Shown here: piece by piece, positions 42,467 to 52,800 of the stretch
Position numbering within the stretch: the first letter of the stretch is position 1
Layout: each line of letters opens with the position of its first letter
IMG/VR virus record: IMGVR_UViG_3300034073_004910
Span: 30,403 to 94,402 of that record
Source of the DNA: a virus
Length of the DNA stretch: 64,000 nucleotides
Direction: 5' to 3' (one strand)
Notes under the pieces: generated by a model
Told to the model about the DNA's origin: nothing
What the model saw: only the letters and a program-made list of their open reading frames with translations
The model's database searches: none
Translations under genes and position numbers: made by a program

Positions 42467-45400
42467 TGGCAAGAAATATAATCACTGTTGATGTAGAAGC
42501 AAGGTCTGGAGGCTCTTTTGATAGAGTTGGTCTCGAGGCTCGGCGTGCTGGAGGTGGTTTAAATCAAGCAGCAGAAGGAGCTGCCCAAGCCGATCGTAAT
42601 ATTAAAGGTGCGGCTAATGCTTCATCTAACGCCACAAAAAACTTTTCTAAAATGTCACAAGGCATGGGTGGACTTGTCGCTGCCTATGCTACCGTTGCCG
42701 CTCAAGTTTTTGCTTTATCTGCTGCGTATCAATTTTTATTAAATGCGGCAGATTTTCGTATTCTTTTGGAAGGTCAAAAAGCTTTAACAGCTACTACTGG
42801 TCTTGCTTATACTTCGATTACCAAATCTATTCAAAAAGCTACAAATGCTCAGTTAGCATATCAAGAAGCTGCTCAATCGGCAGCCATCAGTACAGCAGCA
42901 GGGCTTGGCGCAGATCAAGTTACTCGCTTAGCAGAACTTGCTGATACAATTTCGAAGACGCTAGGCCGTGATTTAACGGATACTTTTAATCGACTTGTTC
43001 GAGGTATTACAAAAGCCGAACCAGAACTGTTGGACGAATTAGGTATTGTACTTCGATTAAAAGACGCTACAGAAGAATATGCTCTTTCTGTAGGCAAGAG
43101 CGCATCCTCTTTAACTTCGTATGAAAGAACTCAAGCCGTATTTTTAAATACAGTTGGTCAAGGAGAGGAAAAATTTGGAGCGCTTGGTGATACACTCGAC
43201 GGCTCTTCAAATAAAATACGACAACTTGGCGTCGCTTTAGGCGAAGTCGCAAATAAACTAAAGCCTGTTATCAGTGCTGTAAGCGAGTTTGCTGCGGGAG
43301 CTTTAACTGAAAATCTTGCTGCGACTATTACAACTTTTGGCCTTTTGGCGGGAGGAGTACTAAAACAACTTCTTCCGAGTATTCGAGAGGTAGAAGAAAA
43401 TTATGCCGCCGCCGCGGATCGAATGGCAGAGAAACAAACAAGGTTTAATAAATCATTAGAAGAAACTCGAGCCTCTCAGCGAGTTTTGAGCCGAATGGCG
43501 GGCAGAGAAGCACAAGGCGCACAAGCGGCAATTGGTGATATTAATGCGGAAACTAGAGCAGCTCGAGCCGCTCAAGGCATACAAACGCCAATTTCTAAAA
43601 CAATGCAAAAACTTGCAACTGGACAACTTGATCCAAATTCAGCAGCTTTTAAAAAATTTAGAGCTAGTGTAGATAAAGAATTAAAACTTTTAGAACAAAG
43701 CAATGCCACAACTGTTACTCGTATGAGAACTCAATTTGTAGGCATGACACGCGCACAATTACTTGCTATGCAAAACGCCACTACACTTATGATGGGGCAG
43801 CAGACTCGATTGGAAATAAACCAACAAAGATTAATTAATGCGGGCACGATAGGCTACACAAGACTTCGACTAGCTATCAATGGCGTAGCAGCAGCACTTT
43901 CAACTGGCGCCCGTGCTGCTGCTACTTTTGGCATGGCACTATTAAGCTTTTTAGGCTGGGTTGGCCTTGCTATAACTTTAGGCACTCTTCTTTATCAGGG
44001 TATTGTAGCAATATATAACTATCTTAATAAGCCTGTAAAAACTGACGGGTTAACGCCGTTGTCAGAGAGGCTTACTTCTTTAAGTGACGAGACAAAAACA
44101 CTAGTTCAAGATTTTGAAAAAATGCAAGAAAAGGCGGACTCGTTTAACATTAAAGGAGTCTCCGGCCAAATAGAGTTTTTTGGAAATGCCGCAACCTCCC
44201 TTCCGATTGATAGTCTTATAAGTTCCCTTGGTAAATTAGATGCTAAACAAAGATTTTTTACTTCTACTCTTCTAGAGACTTCGAGCGTAGAAAGAGAAGT
44301 TGCCGCAAATAGACAAAAAGCTCAATCAAATTTAGAAGATGCTACAAATAGTAGCATAGCTAGCCTAGAAAAGTATAGAAAGAAACAAGAAGAGCTTAAA
44401 GCTTTAGAGTCTTTTTCTGAAAAGGAAGCAAATGCTATAGCTAATCTGACTACAGAAACTTATGCTTCATTAGCTGCATTTGCCAAGCTCGATCCTAGAT
44501 TAAAAGAGCAGGCTGCAATTCTCAGTGATGCTGCCGTAGAATCAAATAAACTGTCAGAGCAGTTCAAAGAAGGTAAAAAAGACGTTTTTGCTCTTAGTGC
44601 AGGGCTCTCTCGTCTCGCTAGAGATACAAAATCGGCGACAACCGAAGTTATAGCGGCTGCTCAGAAATGGAGGGATGCTTCCGCAGCTTTTTCTTCTTTA
44701 CAGCAATCTATAAAAACTTACAATGATAGAATACGGGGTTCTATAAACTTAACTGAAATTCAGCAATCTTACTTAGAACTGTCTAATATTGCCAAAAATT
44801 ATAATGATACTGTAGCAGCTCTTCCGACTAACGTTAATATTAAGACTTACCAACAATTGGAACAAGTTAAGAACGCTTACAAAGAAGTAATAAAAGTAGT
44901 TAAAGATCTTTATGAAAGACAAAAACTTCTGTCGAAGGAAAAAATTCAACTTAATATTAACGAGAAACAGCTTGGCTTAATTCAAGGAAGCTCGGAAGAG
45001 CTTATAAGATTAAGAGCTAAACAAGAAAGAGCTGCTATTGCTCTTCGGAAAAGAGAAGAAGAATTAGAAATAGAGCGCTTAAATTCAAAATTGAAAGAGC
45101 TTCGTGCAGCAGGGCTTAATATTAAGCCTGAAGCCTTAGCTACCCCAATCGGTGAGTCTATAACAGAAGCAGGAAAAACTCAAGCTGAGTTAGTCGGGGA
45201 GGCTATTGAAAGCTCAGCAGATTATCATGCTAGAGCTATTGCTGAAGCAATGACAGGAAAGTCTTTAAAAGACTTAGGAGAAGAAAACGCTGTCTTTGCT
45301 GACGTTCTCAAAAGAATAGGGGCAAGACAACAACCTAATCAACCAGTCCCCGAAGACGAGATTACGGATGTACCAATACCTTTTAGACCATTAATAATGC

Positions 45401-47280
45401 CAAAAGCAGGCTTACAGGGTGCCTTCGAAGGCGCAGCTATAGATAGCGCTGCACTTTTTGTTGATGCCCTTGATACAGAAATAAAGAATAAAGGACTTAG
45501 TTTAAAACTTTTTGATAATGAAACATTAAAATCGCAAGTTAACGAAGTTTTTGACATATATAAACAAAAAATAGAGAATGCAACTCGCGAAAGCGAGCAA
45601 CGCCTCGCGCCGCTGCGCGAAATTGCCAGTACCGCAGAAGGTTCGGAGCGAGTTCGACAACAACTTTATATTGCAGAGCAAGAAAAAGTGTTATCGGAGC
45701 GTACTGTAGAACTAACTAGAGAAAGAAATGCAGAAGTATTTAAGCTTTTATCTGCCCAAGGTAACTTACAAAGCGTACAACAGGCTATTCTTGATATAGA
45801 AACAAATACTTTAGAACTTGCTGACGAAGCGAAACAAAAAGCGCTTGATAAATTGAGATATGAAGAACAACTTTTACTTATCGCAGAAAAATACAATAAG
45901 CTGAATCAAGAAAGACAAATTCAAGAAAAGTTTTTAAGTTTATCCGCAGGATCTTATGCCGACGCAGCACGTGAAAGTCTTGCTGTTGCGAGCGCTACAA
46001 ATGAAACTAATCAAATTGCTGAAGAAATTAATGCTCGAAAATTGCGTATGTTAGATTTAACCAGTGCTTTAGAAATGGAAGCAGATGGCAAAAAGCAACA
46101 GCAATTACTCAAAGAAATTCAGGCCGAACAAAGCCTTTTAGAAAAGAATGCAGAATCTTATGCTCTTTCAAAAGCATCTCTTGAAGTTTTAAAAGAGCAG
46201 GTAAGCGTTGTATACAAAATTGGAGAGGCCGCAAAAAGTGCCCTCGGAGAAGGGCTGACTCAAGAATTTGCAAACTTTTTAAAAGGCGGATTGGTCGATG
46301 TAGAAAAAAGCTTTTTAACTATTCTTCAGGGCGTAGGAAATGCTGTTGCAGATCAGATGGCAAAAATGCTTTCTGATAGTGCAATGAATATACTCGGAAT
46401 GGGTCCTATATCTGAAGAGCAAAAAGCATTAGAGCGCGCTAAAGTAATTGCGGAAGCGCAAGCAAAAATTCATACTGATGCACTTATTCCAGTATTTGAA
46501 GCGCACGCAAATAGTATTAGAGGAGCTCTTCCAGCCGGGGCAATTAGTGGGGTCCCTCTTGTAGATGCAAATGCTGTACCGCCTGGCTTCACTTTAGAAG
46601 GAGGGCTAGCAGGAACTGCTCAACCAGAGGCGGGGCCTAAAACTCTTAGTAAAAAATTTCAAGGCTTGGGAGATGATTTAAGAAACTGGAGTAAAAACGT
46701 TAAAGAAACTTTTGCTAAAGAGGATACTCCATTTTTAGATAAGTTAGGGAGTATATTTAATCCTGAGGCTGACTGGCTTAAAGGCATGGTAGGGGGCTTG
46801 ACCGGAGTTCTCGGAGCTTTTGCCATGAGTAAGCTCGGAGGAGGGGACCCCGGATCTTGGAGAAATGCAATTGTAGGTGGAATTATTTCTGCCGCTACTG
46901 CCGGATTTGGTGGATTTATGCAAGGCGTAGGAACTTCCTTTTTTGCAGCAAATGGAGCTGTATTCCCGGGCGGTTTTCGTTCATATGCAAACGGTGGAAT
47001 GGTAAAAGAGCCTACTCTTGGGCTGGTTGGCGAAGGAAAGTATAATGAAGCAATTGTACCTTTGCCCGACGGAAGATCTATTCCAGTAATTATGCAAGGA
47101 GCCGGAGGGGATCGAACAACTGTAGGAATTAATGTTAATGTTAACTCTTCCGGTCAAGCTCAAACTAACAGTCAAGGTCAAGGAGACCGGGGAGTTGCGA
47201 TGGCTCAAGCGCTCTCGGCAGTTGTTCAACAAGAAATTAAGAGACAAAAACGTCCTGGCGGTTTATTAAGCCCGTACTAA
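42466..47280 (+). CDS. tape measure protein (1604 aa)
   Basis: Starts MARNIITVDVEARSGGSFDR, then GGGLNQAAEGAAQ and long Ala/Lys/Glu helices. A hydrophobic zone occurs near residues 480-520 (FGMALLSFLGWVGLAITLGT). The C-terminus has SYANGGMVKEPTLGLVGEGK followed by NEAIVPLPDGRSIPVI, typical of tape measures. At about 1.5 A per residue it predicts a tail near 240 nm, fitting a long siphovirus tail. ATG overlaps the frameshift stop by one base. Confidence 0.93.
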   Translation: MARNIITVDVEARSGGSFDRVGLEARRAGGGLNQAAEGAAQADRNIKGAANASSNATKNFSKMSQGMGGLVAAYATVAAQVFALSAAYQFLLNAADFRILLEGQKALTATTGLAYTSITKSIQKATNAQLAYQEAAQSAAISTAAGLGADQVTRLAELADTISKTLGRDLTDTFNRLVRGITKAEPELLDELGIVLRLKDATEEYALSVGKSASSLTSYERTQAVFLNTVGQGEEKFGALGDTLDGSSNKIRQLGVALGEVANKLKPVISAVSEFAAGALTENLAATITTFGLLAGGVLKQLLPSIREVEENYAAAADRMAEKQTRFNKSLEETRASQRVLSRMAGREAQGAQAAIGDINAETRAARAAQGIQTPISKTMQKLATGQLDPNSAAFKKFRASVDKELKLLEQSNATTVTRMRTQFVGMTRAQLLAMQNATTLMMGQQTRLEINQQRLINAGTIGYTRLRLAINGVAAALSTGARAAATFGMALLSFLGWVGLAITLGTLLYQGIVAIYNYLNKPVKTDGLTPLSERLTSLSDETKTLVQDFEKMQEKADSFNIKGVSGQIEFFGNAATSLPIDSLISSLGKLDAKQRFFTSTLLETSSVEREVAANRQKAQSNLEDATNSSIASLEKYRKKQEELKALESFSEKEANAIANLTTETYASLAAFAKLDPRLKEQAAILSDAAVESNKLSEQFKEGKKDVFALSAGLSRLARDTKSATTEVIAAAQKWRDASAAFSSLQQSIKTYNDRIRGSINLTEIQQSYLELSNIAKNYNDTVAALPTNVNIKTYQQLEQVKNAYKEVIKVVKDLYERQKLLSKEKIQLNINEKQLGLIQGSSEELIRLRAKQERAAIALRKREEELEIERLNSKLKELRAAGLNIKPEALATPIGESITEAGKTQAELVGEAIESSADYHARAIAEAMTGKSLKDLGEENAVFADVLKRIGARQQPNQPVPEDEITDVPIPFRPLIMPKAGLQGAFEGAAIDSAALFVDALDTEIKNKGLSLKLFDNETLKSQVNEVFDIYKQKIENATRESEQRLAPLREIASTAEGSERVRQQLYIAEQEKVLSERTVELTRERNAEVFKLLSAQGNLQSVQQAILDIETNTLELADEAKQKALDKLRYEEQLLLIAEKYNKLNQERQIQEKFLSLSAGSYADAARESLAVASATNETNQIAEEINARKLRMLDLTSALEMEADGKKQQQLLKEIQAEQSLLEKNAESYALSKASLEVLKEQVSVVYKIGEAAKSALGEGLTQEFANFLKGGLVDVEKSFLTILQGVGNAVADQMAKMLSDSAMNILGMGPISEEQKALERAKVIAEAQAKIHTDALIPVFEAHANSIRGALPAGAISGVPLVDANAVPPGFTLEGGLAGTAQPEAGPKTLSKKFQGLGDDLRNWSKNVKETFAKEDTPFLDKLGSIFNPEADWLKGMVGGLTGVLGAFAMSKLGGGDPGSWRNAIVGGIISAATAGFGGFMQGVGTSFFAANGAVFPGGFRSYANGGMVKEPTLGLVGEGKYNEAIVPLPDGRSIPVIMQGAGGDRTTVGINVNVNSSGQAQTNSQGQGDRGVAMAQALSAVVQQEIKRQKRPGGLLSPY

Positions 47281-47288
47281 GTAAAATT

Positions 47289-47660
47289 ATGGCAATAGGA
47301 TTTAATGATGGAGTTGCAAATCGAATTCCCGATCGTACGATGCAAAAGCGAAGCACTGCTAGAGTTCTGCTTGCTTCCTTTGGAGATGGGTACGAGCAGC
47401 GCCTCCCTTTAGGTATCAATACCTTGAATCAAGAATATGGAGTTACATTCCGAACGCGGCCAAAAGCCGAAATAGATGATATTGTAACTTTTCTTGAGGG
47501 CACAAAAGGTGCTAATAGCTTTAACTTTACAGTGCCAAATACAAACTCTACAAATAACGAGAGCACAATTAAAGTTGTTTGTGCAGATTTTTCTACAACC
47601 TATGAATATGATGAGTTTTATACTCTTGAAGCAACTTTTAGACGAGTTTACGAACCATGA
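47289..47660 (+). CDS. minor tail protein M-like (123 aa)
   Basis: Contains ARVLLASFGDGYEQRLPLGI-NTLNQEYGVTFRTRPKAEID and ends FYTLEATFRRVYEP. The FGDGYEQR.P.GIN motif is the signature of phage minor tail protein M/DUF2460-like proteins of the tail tip. It overlaps the L-like gene by four bases. Confidence 0.82.
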   Translation: MAIGFNDGVANRIPDRTMQKRSTARVLLASFGDGYEQRLPLGINTLNQEYGVTFRTRPKAEIDDIVTFLEGTKGANSFNFTVPNTNSTNNESTIKVVCADFSTTYEYDEFYTLEATFRRVYEP

Positions 47661-48817
47661 CAGATATAGTACGCGATTTACAAAAACAAAATCCTGGCTC
47701 CTCTTTAATTGTATTATACGAATTGGAAATGCCAGATGGAGTAACTACTTGGTACTTTCACGATGGAAAAAATGCAAATACTAGTCAAAATATTACTTTT
47801 GATGGAAATACTTATGAGTGTATCCCTGTTCAATTTGATGGGGTAGACATTACTTCCGATGGGCCTGGGTCCAGGCCTACTCTTATAATCGGAAATGTAC
47901 TTACAGTATTTAAAGACGCATTAGGAGCTGGGTATACTTATGAAGATCTGCTTGGTCGAAAATTTACTCGACGCCGTACTCTTTCCGCCTATCTAACCTC
48001 CAGTCCTGCTGTGGAGCTTCCCAAAGACATTTTTTATGTTGATCGTATTGCAAGTACTTCAATTTTAAGTGTTTCAATTGAGCTTGCTTCGCCCTTTGAT
48101 ATTGAAGGAATCAAGCTTCCAGCTCGAACCATTATTGGTGGCGGTTGTAGTTGGCAATATCAAGGAGCCTCCTCTGGGTTAAGTGAAAGTCAAAAAGTGG
48201 GGGGATGTACTTGGAATCGTTTTAGCTCAATTAGTATACCCGGAGGAAGCGATTACACAAACTATGTGAACTCAAACGATGAACCTGTAGTTCCAATTGC
48301 CGCGGTTGTAGGAGCTTGGGCGGGTTCGGGAAGTGTTAATTCTATTTATTCTACTGACCAAGATGGGCTAACTCGAATTAACAAAGATCGAACTTTTACA
48401 ACTGGAGTTACGGGTAAAAATTATTGGCAAATGGTTAAAGCTTCACCAGGTACTCCAAGTGACACAAACCCAGCCTGGCGACGTGTTCGAGTATATTCAT
48501 CTTATAGCTCATCTGGTACTTATACAGTATTTACCGATCCTAGCTATAATAGTTATGTTACTTATAACTATGACGGCGGTACTCGACTATTTAAAAAAAT
48601 TTATGCAACACAAGGTAGTACGTCGGAAGGATCAACTCCTGCTTATAATAAATTTTGGGAATTAGGAGACGTTTGTGGAAAAAGACTTTTTTCTTGTACT
48701 CGAAGATTTCAATACAGACCAGCAACTTCTAGTGGACAGCCTGTTCCAAGCACCGACTATAATCAAGAAATTATACTCCCGTTTGGAGGATTTCCTGGCT
48801 CCAGATCATATAACTAA
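47657..48817 (+). CDS. minor tail protein L-like, Fe-S-binding candidate (386 aa)
   Basis: The N-terminal 190 residues follow gpL (DGNTYECIPVQFDGVDITSD, LIIGNVLTVFKDALGAGYTY-EDLLGRKFTRRRTL, ISSTSILS-type strand). Four conserved-context Cys (GGGCSW, VGGCTW, DVCGKRLFSC) match the [4Fe-4S] ligands of lambda gpL. A Ser/Thr/Tyr-rich insertion of about 120 residues splits the Cys pairs. Part of the tail-tip hub. Confidence 0.82.
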   Translation: MTDIVRDLQKQNPGSSLIVLYELEMPDGVTTWYFHDGKNANTSQNITFDGNTYECIPVQFDGVDITSDGPGSRPTLIIGNVLTVFKDALGAGYTYEDLLGRKFTRRRTLSAYLTSSPAVELPKDIFYVDRIASTSILSVSIELASPFDIEGIKLPARTIIGGGCSWQYQGASSGLSESQKVGGCTWNRFSSISIPGGSDYTNYVNSNDEPVVPIAAVVGAWAGSGSVNSIYSTDQDGLTRINKDRTFTTGVTGKNYWQMVKASPGTPSDTNPAWRRVRVYSSYSSSGTYTVFTDPSYNSYVTYNYDGGTRLFKKIYATQGSTSEGSTPAYNKFWELGDVCGKRLFSCTRRFQYRPATSSGQPVPSTDYNQEIILPFGGFPGSRSYN

Positions 48818-49106
48818 TTTAGTCTTTGATTGTTGCAGAGAGTACCCGAAAGAAATCTGTGGAGTGACTTTAAATTCAAAATGGTACAAAGCTAAAAATG
48901 TGGCAGAAACTCCTAACAATGATTTTGTAATGAACGATTTAGATTGGATTAAATTTCAGTTATTAGGCAGCCCTTCAGCAATTGTTCATAGTCATCCAAG
49001 AAGCGGAGCAAATTTAAGCGAATTTGATAGAGTACAGCAGGCTCGATTTAAAATACCTTTTATAATAATCTCATTACGAGATTGGAATGTGGAAATTTAT
49101 TCATGA
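48783..49106 (+). CDS. tail assembly protein K-like, JAMM peptidase domain
   Basis: Contains EICGVTLNSKWYKAKNVAET, then AIVHSHPRSGANLSEFDRVQ, the Mov34/JAMM zinc site HxHPx7SxxD, as in gpK N-terminal domains. The NlpC/P60 half of gpK is absent. The start is uncertain: in-frame TTG at 48783, or CTG 48795 six bases after GGAGG. Both overlap the L-like stop. It may process tail-tip proteins. Confidence 0.75.
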   Translation: MEDFLAPDHITNLVFDCCREYPKEICGVTLNSKWYKAKNVAETPNNDFVMNDLDWIKFQLLGSPSAIVHSHPRSGANLSEFDRVQQARFKIPFIIISLRDWNVEIYS

Positions 49107-49894
49107 TACGAAAAGTTCATTTAATGGGAAATTTAGGAAAACAGTTCGGAGAGGAGTGGTCAGTAAACTGCACCACTGTTTCAGAATGTCTTCGTCTTAT
49201 CGAGTGCCAAGCCACAAATTTTAGAAAATACCTTATAGAAATCGTAGAGCAGGGCACAAATTTTTCTGTTCGTACAGGAGAAGAACTAATAGGAACGGGC
49301 GAAGAGCTATTCATGAATGTAAATGCAGAAGATATTTATATTACTGAGATTCCTGCGGGCTCTGGGGGTTGGGGAAAAATTCTCGTTGGAGCTTTACTGA
49401 TTACAGCAGCAATTTTTGTACCCTATTTACCAGTGTTTCTTTCCACAGTTACTACTACAACTATAGGTGCTGGAGGACTGGCTACAGCTACCGTAACTCT
49501 TGGCACTACTGGTGCCGGGGCTTTTGCGGCGATGGCTCTTGGTAGTATAGGATTAAATTTAATCATGGCTGGAGTAAATGAACTTCTTATGCCTAAACCA
49601 GATAAAGGAAAAGCTGGTGGAGCAATATTTTCAGGCCCTGTAAATAACGTCAAACAGGGGCAGCCTGTTCCTTTGCTTTATGGTGAATTAATCGTAGGCG
49701 GATCTCCAATTTCTTCCACGTTTACAAAAGCAAAAATTAACTCAACCGGAGTAGCTTATAGCTCTGCTAGTTCAATTCCAGGCGCTACGCCTACATATAC
49801 TGGAGGCAGCCCGACACCTTTTGTTTCTGAAGGAAGTTTTAATAGTCCAATGGAAGTACTTCCGTTACTTCGTATTACACCAGAGGGGGTCTAA
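49103..49894 (+). CDS. tail assembly protein I-like (263 aa)
   Basis: ATG 49103 overlaps the K-like stop (ATGA). An N-terminal ubiquitin-like segment (MIRKVHLMGNLGKQFGEEWS ... ELIGTGEELFMNV), two hydrophobic helices (LVGALLITAAIFVPYLPVFL) and GPVNNVKQGQPVPLLYGELI-VGG match lambda gpI. It helps to place the J-like protein at the tip. Confidence 0.82.
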   Translation: MIRKVHLMGNLGKQFGEEWSVNCTTVSECLRLIECQATNFRKYLIEIVEQGTNFSVRTGEELIGTGEELFMNVNAEDIYITEIPAGSGGWGKILVGALLITAAIFVPYLPVFLSTVTTTTIGAGGLATATVTLGTTGAGAFAAMALGSIGLNLIMAGVNELLMPKPDKGKAGGAIFSGPVNNVKQGQPVPLLYGELIVGGSPISSTFTKAKINSTGVAYSSASSIPGATPTYTGGSPTPFVSEGSFNSPMEVLPLLRITPEGV

Positions 49895-52800
49895 ATGGGC
49901 GGCATACCAAATTATAATAAGATTAACTCTAATCCAAATCAGCCTGATACAACTAGTGCTACCTCGCAGAGTACCATACAGTTTAATAATAACGCTCAAT
50001 ATGCTCTTATCTATGATTTGATTTCAGAAGGCGAAATTAGCGGATTGGTTGAAGGAGCTAAAAGTGTATTTTTAAATGGTACTCGTCTTACTGATACAGC
50101 TTCTGCATCCTCGGTTAGTCCTATCGGCACTACTACAGGAACTTTTACAGCCAGTAGTACTACGGTAACTGCTTCTGGCGGTCTTTCTGGAACTCTGAAT
50201 AGACTAATAATTTTAGAAAGGGGCGGTAAACGTTCTTCTACTTTTTCCGGGACATCTGGTAGTAATGTACTGAATACAGGAAGTGCTTATTTTGAAAATA
50301 GTATGATTGGAGGCTCCACAAGCGGAGCGGGGTTAGCAACAACTCGCAGAATTCGAGTAGATGGTTTAGGTCCAAATGGGCGTGAATATATTGGTACAAT
50401 TGTAAAACGTATAAGCGACACTAGCGCTGAAGTTTCTCCTGCTATTTCAACTACAGGCTCTGGAAAATCAGGAGGGCTAGATCATCTTACTGTAGTTACT
50501 GCCGTAAATAGCTCATCTTCTATAACAGTAGCTCAAGCTCCTCAAAGCTCTGGCACTAAGTTTCAAATTGTTACAATTACTCCTAATAATACTATTCAAG
50601 CTCCTGTAGACGATCGCTGGAACTTTAAAAATGTAACTCTTGACTTTAGAGCTGGATCAAGAGAGCAAAGCATAGTAGAAAAAAATAGTTTACCTACTGC
50701 AAGTTTTTTGACTAGCATTGGAGAAGAACTACAATGGGGCTTAGGGTACGGTGGGGACGCAAACCCTCTGGCCTATAGTAGTGCAGCTCTTGGGGTCGGT
50801 ACAGATCCCTCAGAAGTAGATAAGATAAAAATAGGTATAGAATTTCCTGGGGGGCTTTATGTAAATACAGGGGAAAAGGCTAAAATTCAACGTACTGTTA
50901 TGGGAATTCGCGTTGAATTTCAATATACTCAAGGCGGCGTTTCAAAATCTGCTGTAATTGTTGGACCAACGTCTTCAGCAGGCTGGCCCGATGCTGTGCG
51001 AGGGTTTGATTGGATTAGCTATTTACAAAATAGAGGAGGAATAATTGGAGAGTCTACTTCACCTTTTGTGCAAGACATTGAGTTTTCTGTAGAAAAATTT
51101 AAGCCTTTTACAGATTTTTCTATTTTAGTTACCAGAACAACTCCTCATATTTCTGACGATTTTCCTACTAAAGACAATACTTTTATATTTTCTGCTCGAT
51201 TGAAGTATGTTGAACTTCAAATTGTTGATAAATTTAGTTACCCATTAAGTGCTTATGCAGCAATGAGCTTTCCTGCCGAAGGATTCTCTAATCTTCCAAC
51301 ACGCTCATATCATGTTCGCGGGCTAAAGATTAAAGTACCTAGTAACTATATTACTCGAGAAGAGAGCGCTGATAGCGTTGCAAAATATATTGGTCAGTGG
51401 GACGGAACCTTTATTACAAAGTATACCAATAATCCTGCGTGGATTTTTTACGATCTTGCAACAAACAATCGTTATGGATTAGGTAAATATATAGATCCTA
51501 CGCTTATAGATAAGTTTTCATTGTATAGAATTGCAAGATATTGCGACGAGCTTGTTCCCGACGGAAAAGGCGGCCAAGAGCCGCGATTTACGTGTAACGT
51601 TTATATTTTTCAAGCTGAAGAAGCTTATAAGCTAATGAGAGACCTGGCTAGTACTTTTAGAGCGCTTACTTACTGGGCTCAAGGTAGCTTAATCACTGTA
51701 CAGGATAGTCCAAAAGAAGCAATTTATACTTTTACGCAAGGTAATGTAATTGATGGGATATTTAATTATGAGTACTCTGGAAGAAATGCTCGATATAATG
51801 AGATTAACGTAACTTGGACAAATCCTGATCAATTTTATCAACAAGACGTATTAACGGTTACCGATCATACCGACGTTATTAAGCGTGGAAGAGTCGTACC
51901 TATGGATACGATTGCTTTTGGCTGTACTAGCGAAAGTCAAGCATACCGAGTTGCAAACTGGAATTTATTGACTTCGCAGCTTGAAACGGAATTTATCTCT
52001 TTTGGCACAGGCATAAATGCCAGCTTTTTACTGCCTGGAGATATTATAAATGTACAAGATCACCATTTACAAGCAGTTCAAGCTAGCGGACGAGTTCGGT
52101 CTGCGGCGAGCGCAACTTCTATTACTCTTGATAGAAATGTTACTTTGACTGCCGGAAGCACTTATAAACTGCATTTAATTTTTGACGGCCCCGGATGTTA
52201 TTTACAGCAAGCTTCAGCAACAATTGGGGGAACAACTTATACTCGAGGCGATTTAATTCCAGGAATTGATACTAGCGAAGAGGCCGCTCTTTTAGTAGAC
52301 GCTAGTAATAATCCTGTTGCGGTATCTTTTAGTGCGGATAGTCATGTTCAAACTAAAACTATCAATAATTCTTTGCCGTATACAGGAAATACAATTACTG
52401 TGTCATCTGCCTTTTCTTCTACTCCTTCGAGCGAAGTAATTTGGGCAATAGAAAACGCAACACTTGATGCTGCTGGAAACGCTAAACAATATCGAATTTT
52501 AAATATTAAAGAAGAAGAGAACCACACATATTCAATTGTAGCAGCATTGTACGCTCCTGAAAAATTTGAAGAGCTTGAAGCTAAAGTTAAAATTGCCGCG
52601 CCTCCATTCTCTGGGCCTCGCCCCGGGGACGATGTCCCTCCAGTAACAAACTTAAATGTTGTGTATACTCGTACAGTTCTGGACGAAGAATTCGAAGAGG
52701 TTGACAGTACTTATTATGCTCTTATTTCTTGGACACCTCCTGAAGAGACCTATAGAGACAGCGCTAATAATTCCGTTACTCGAGCCTACCCGTATGTTGT

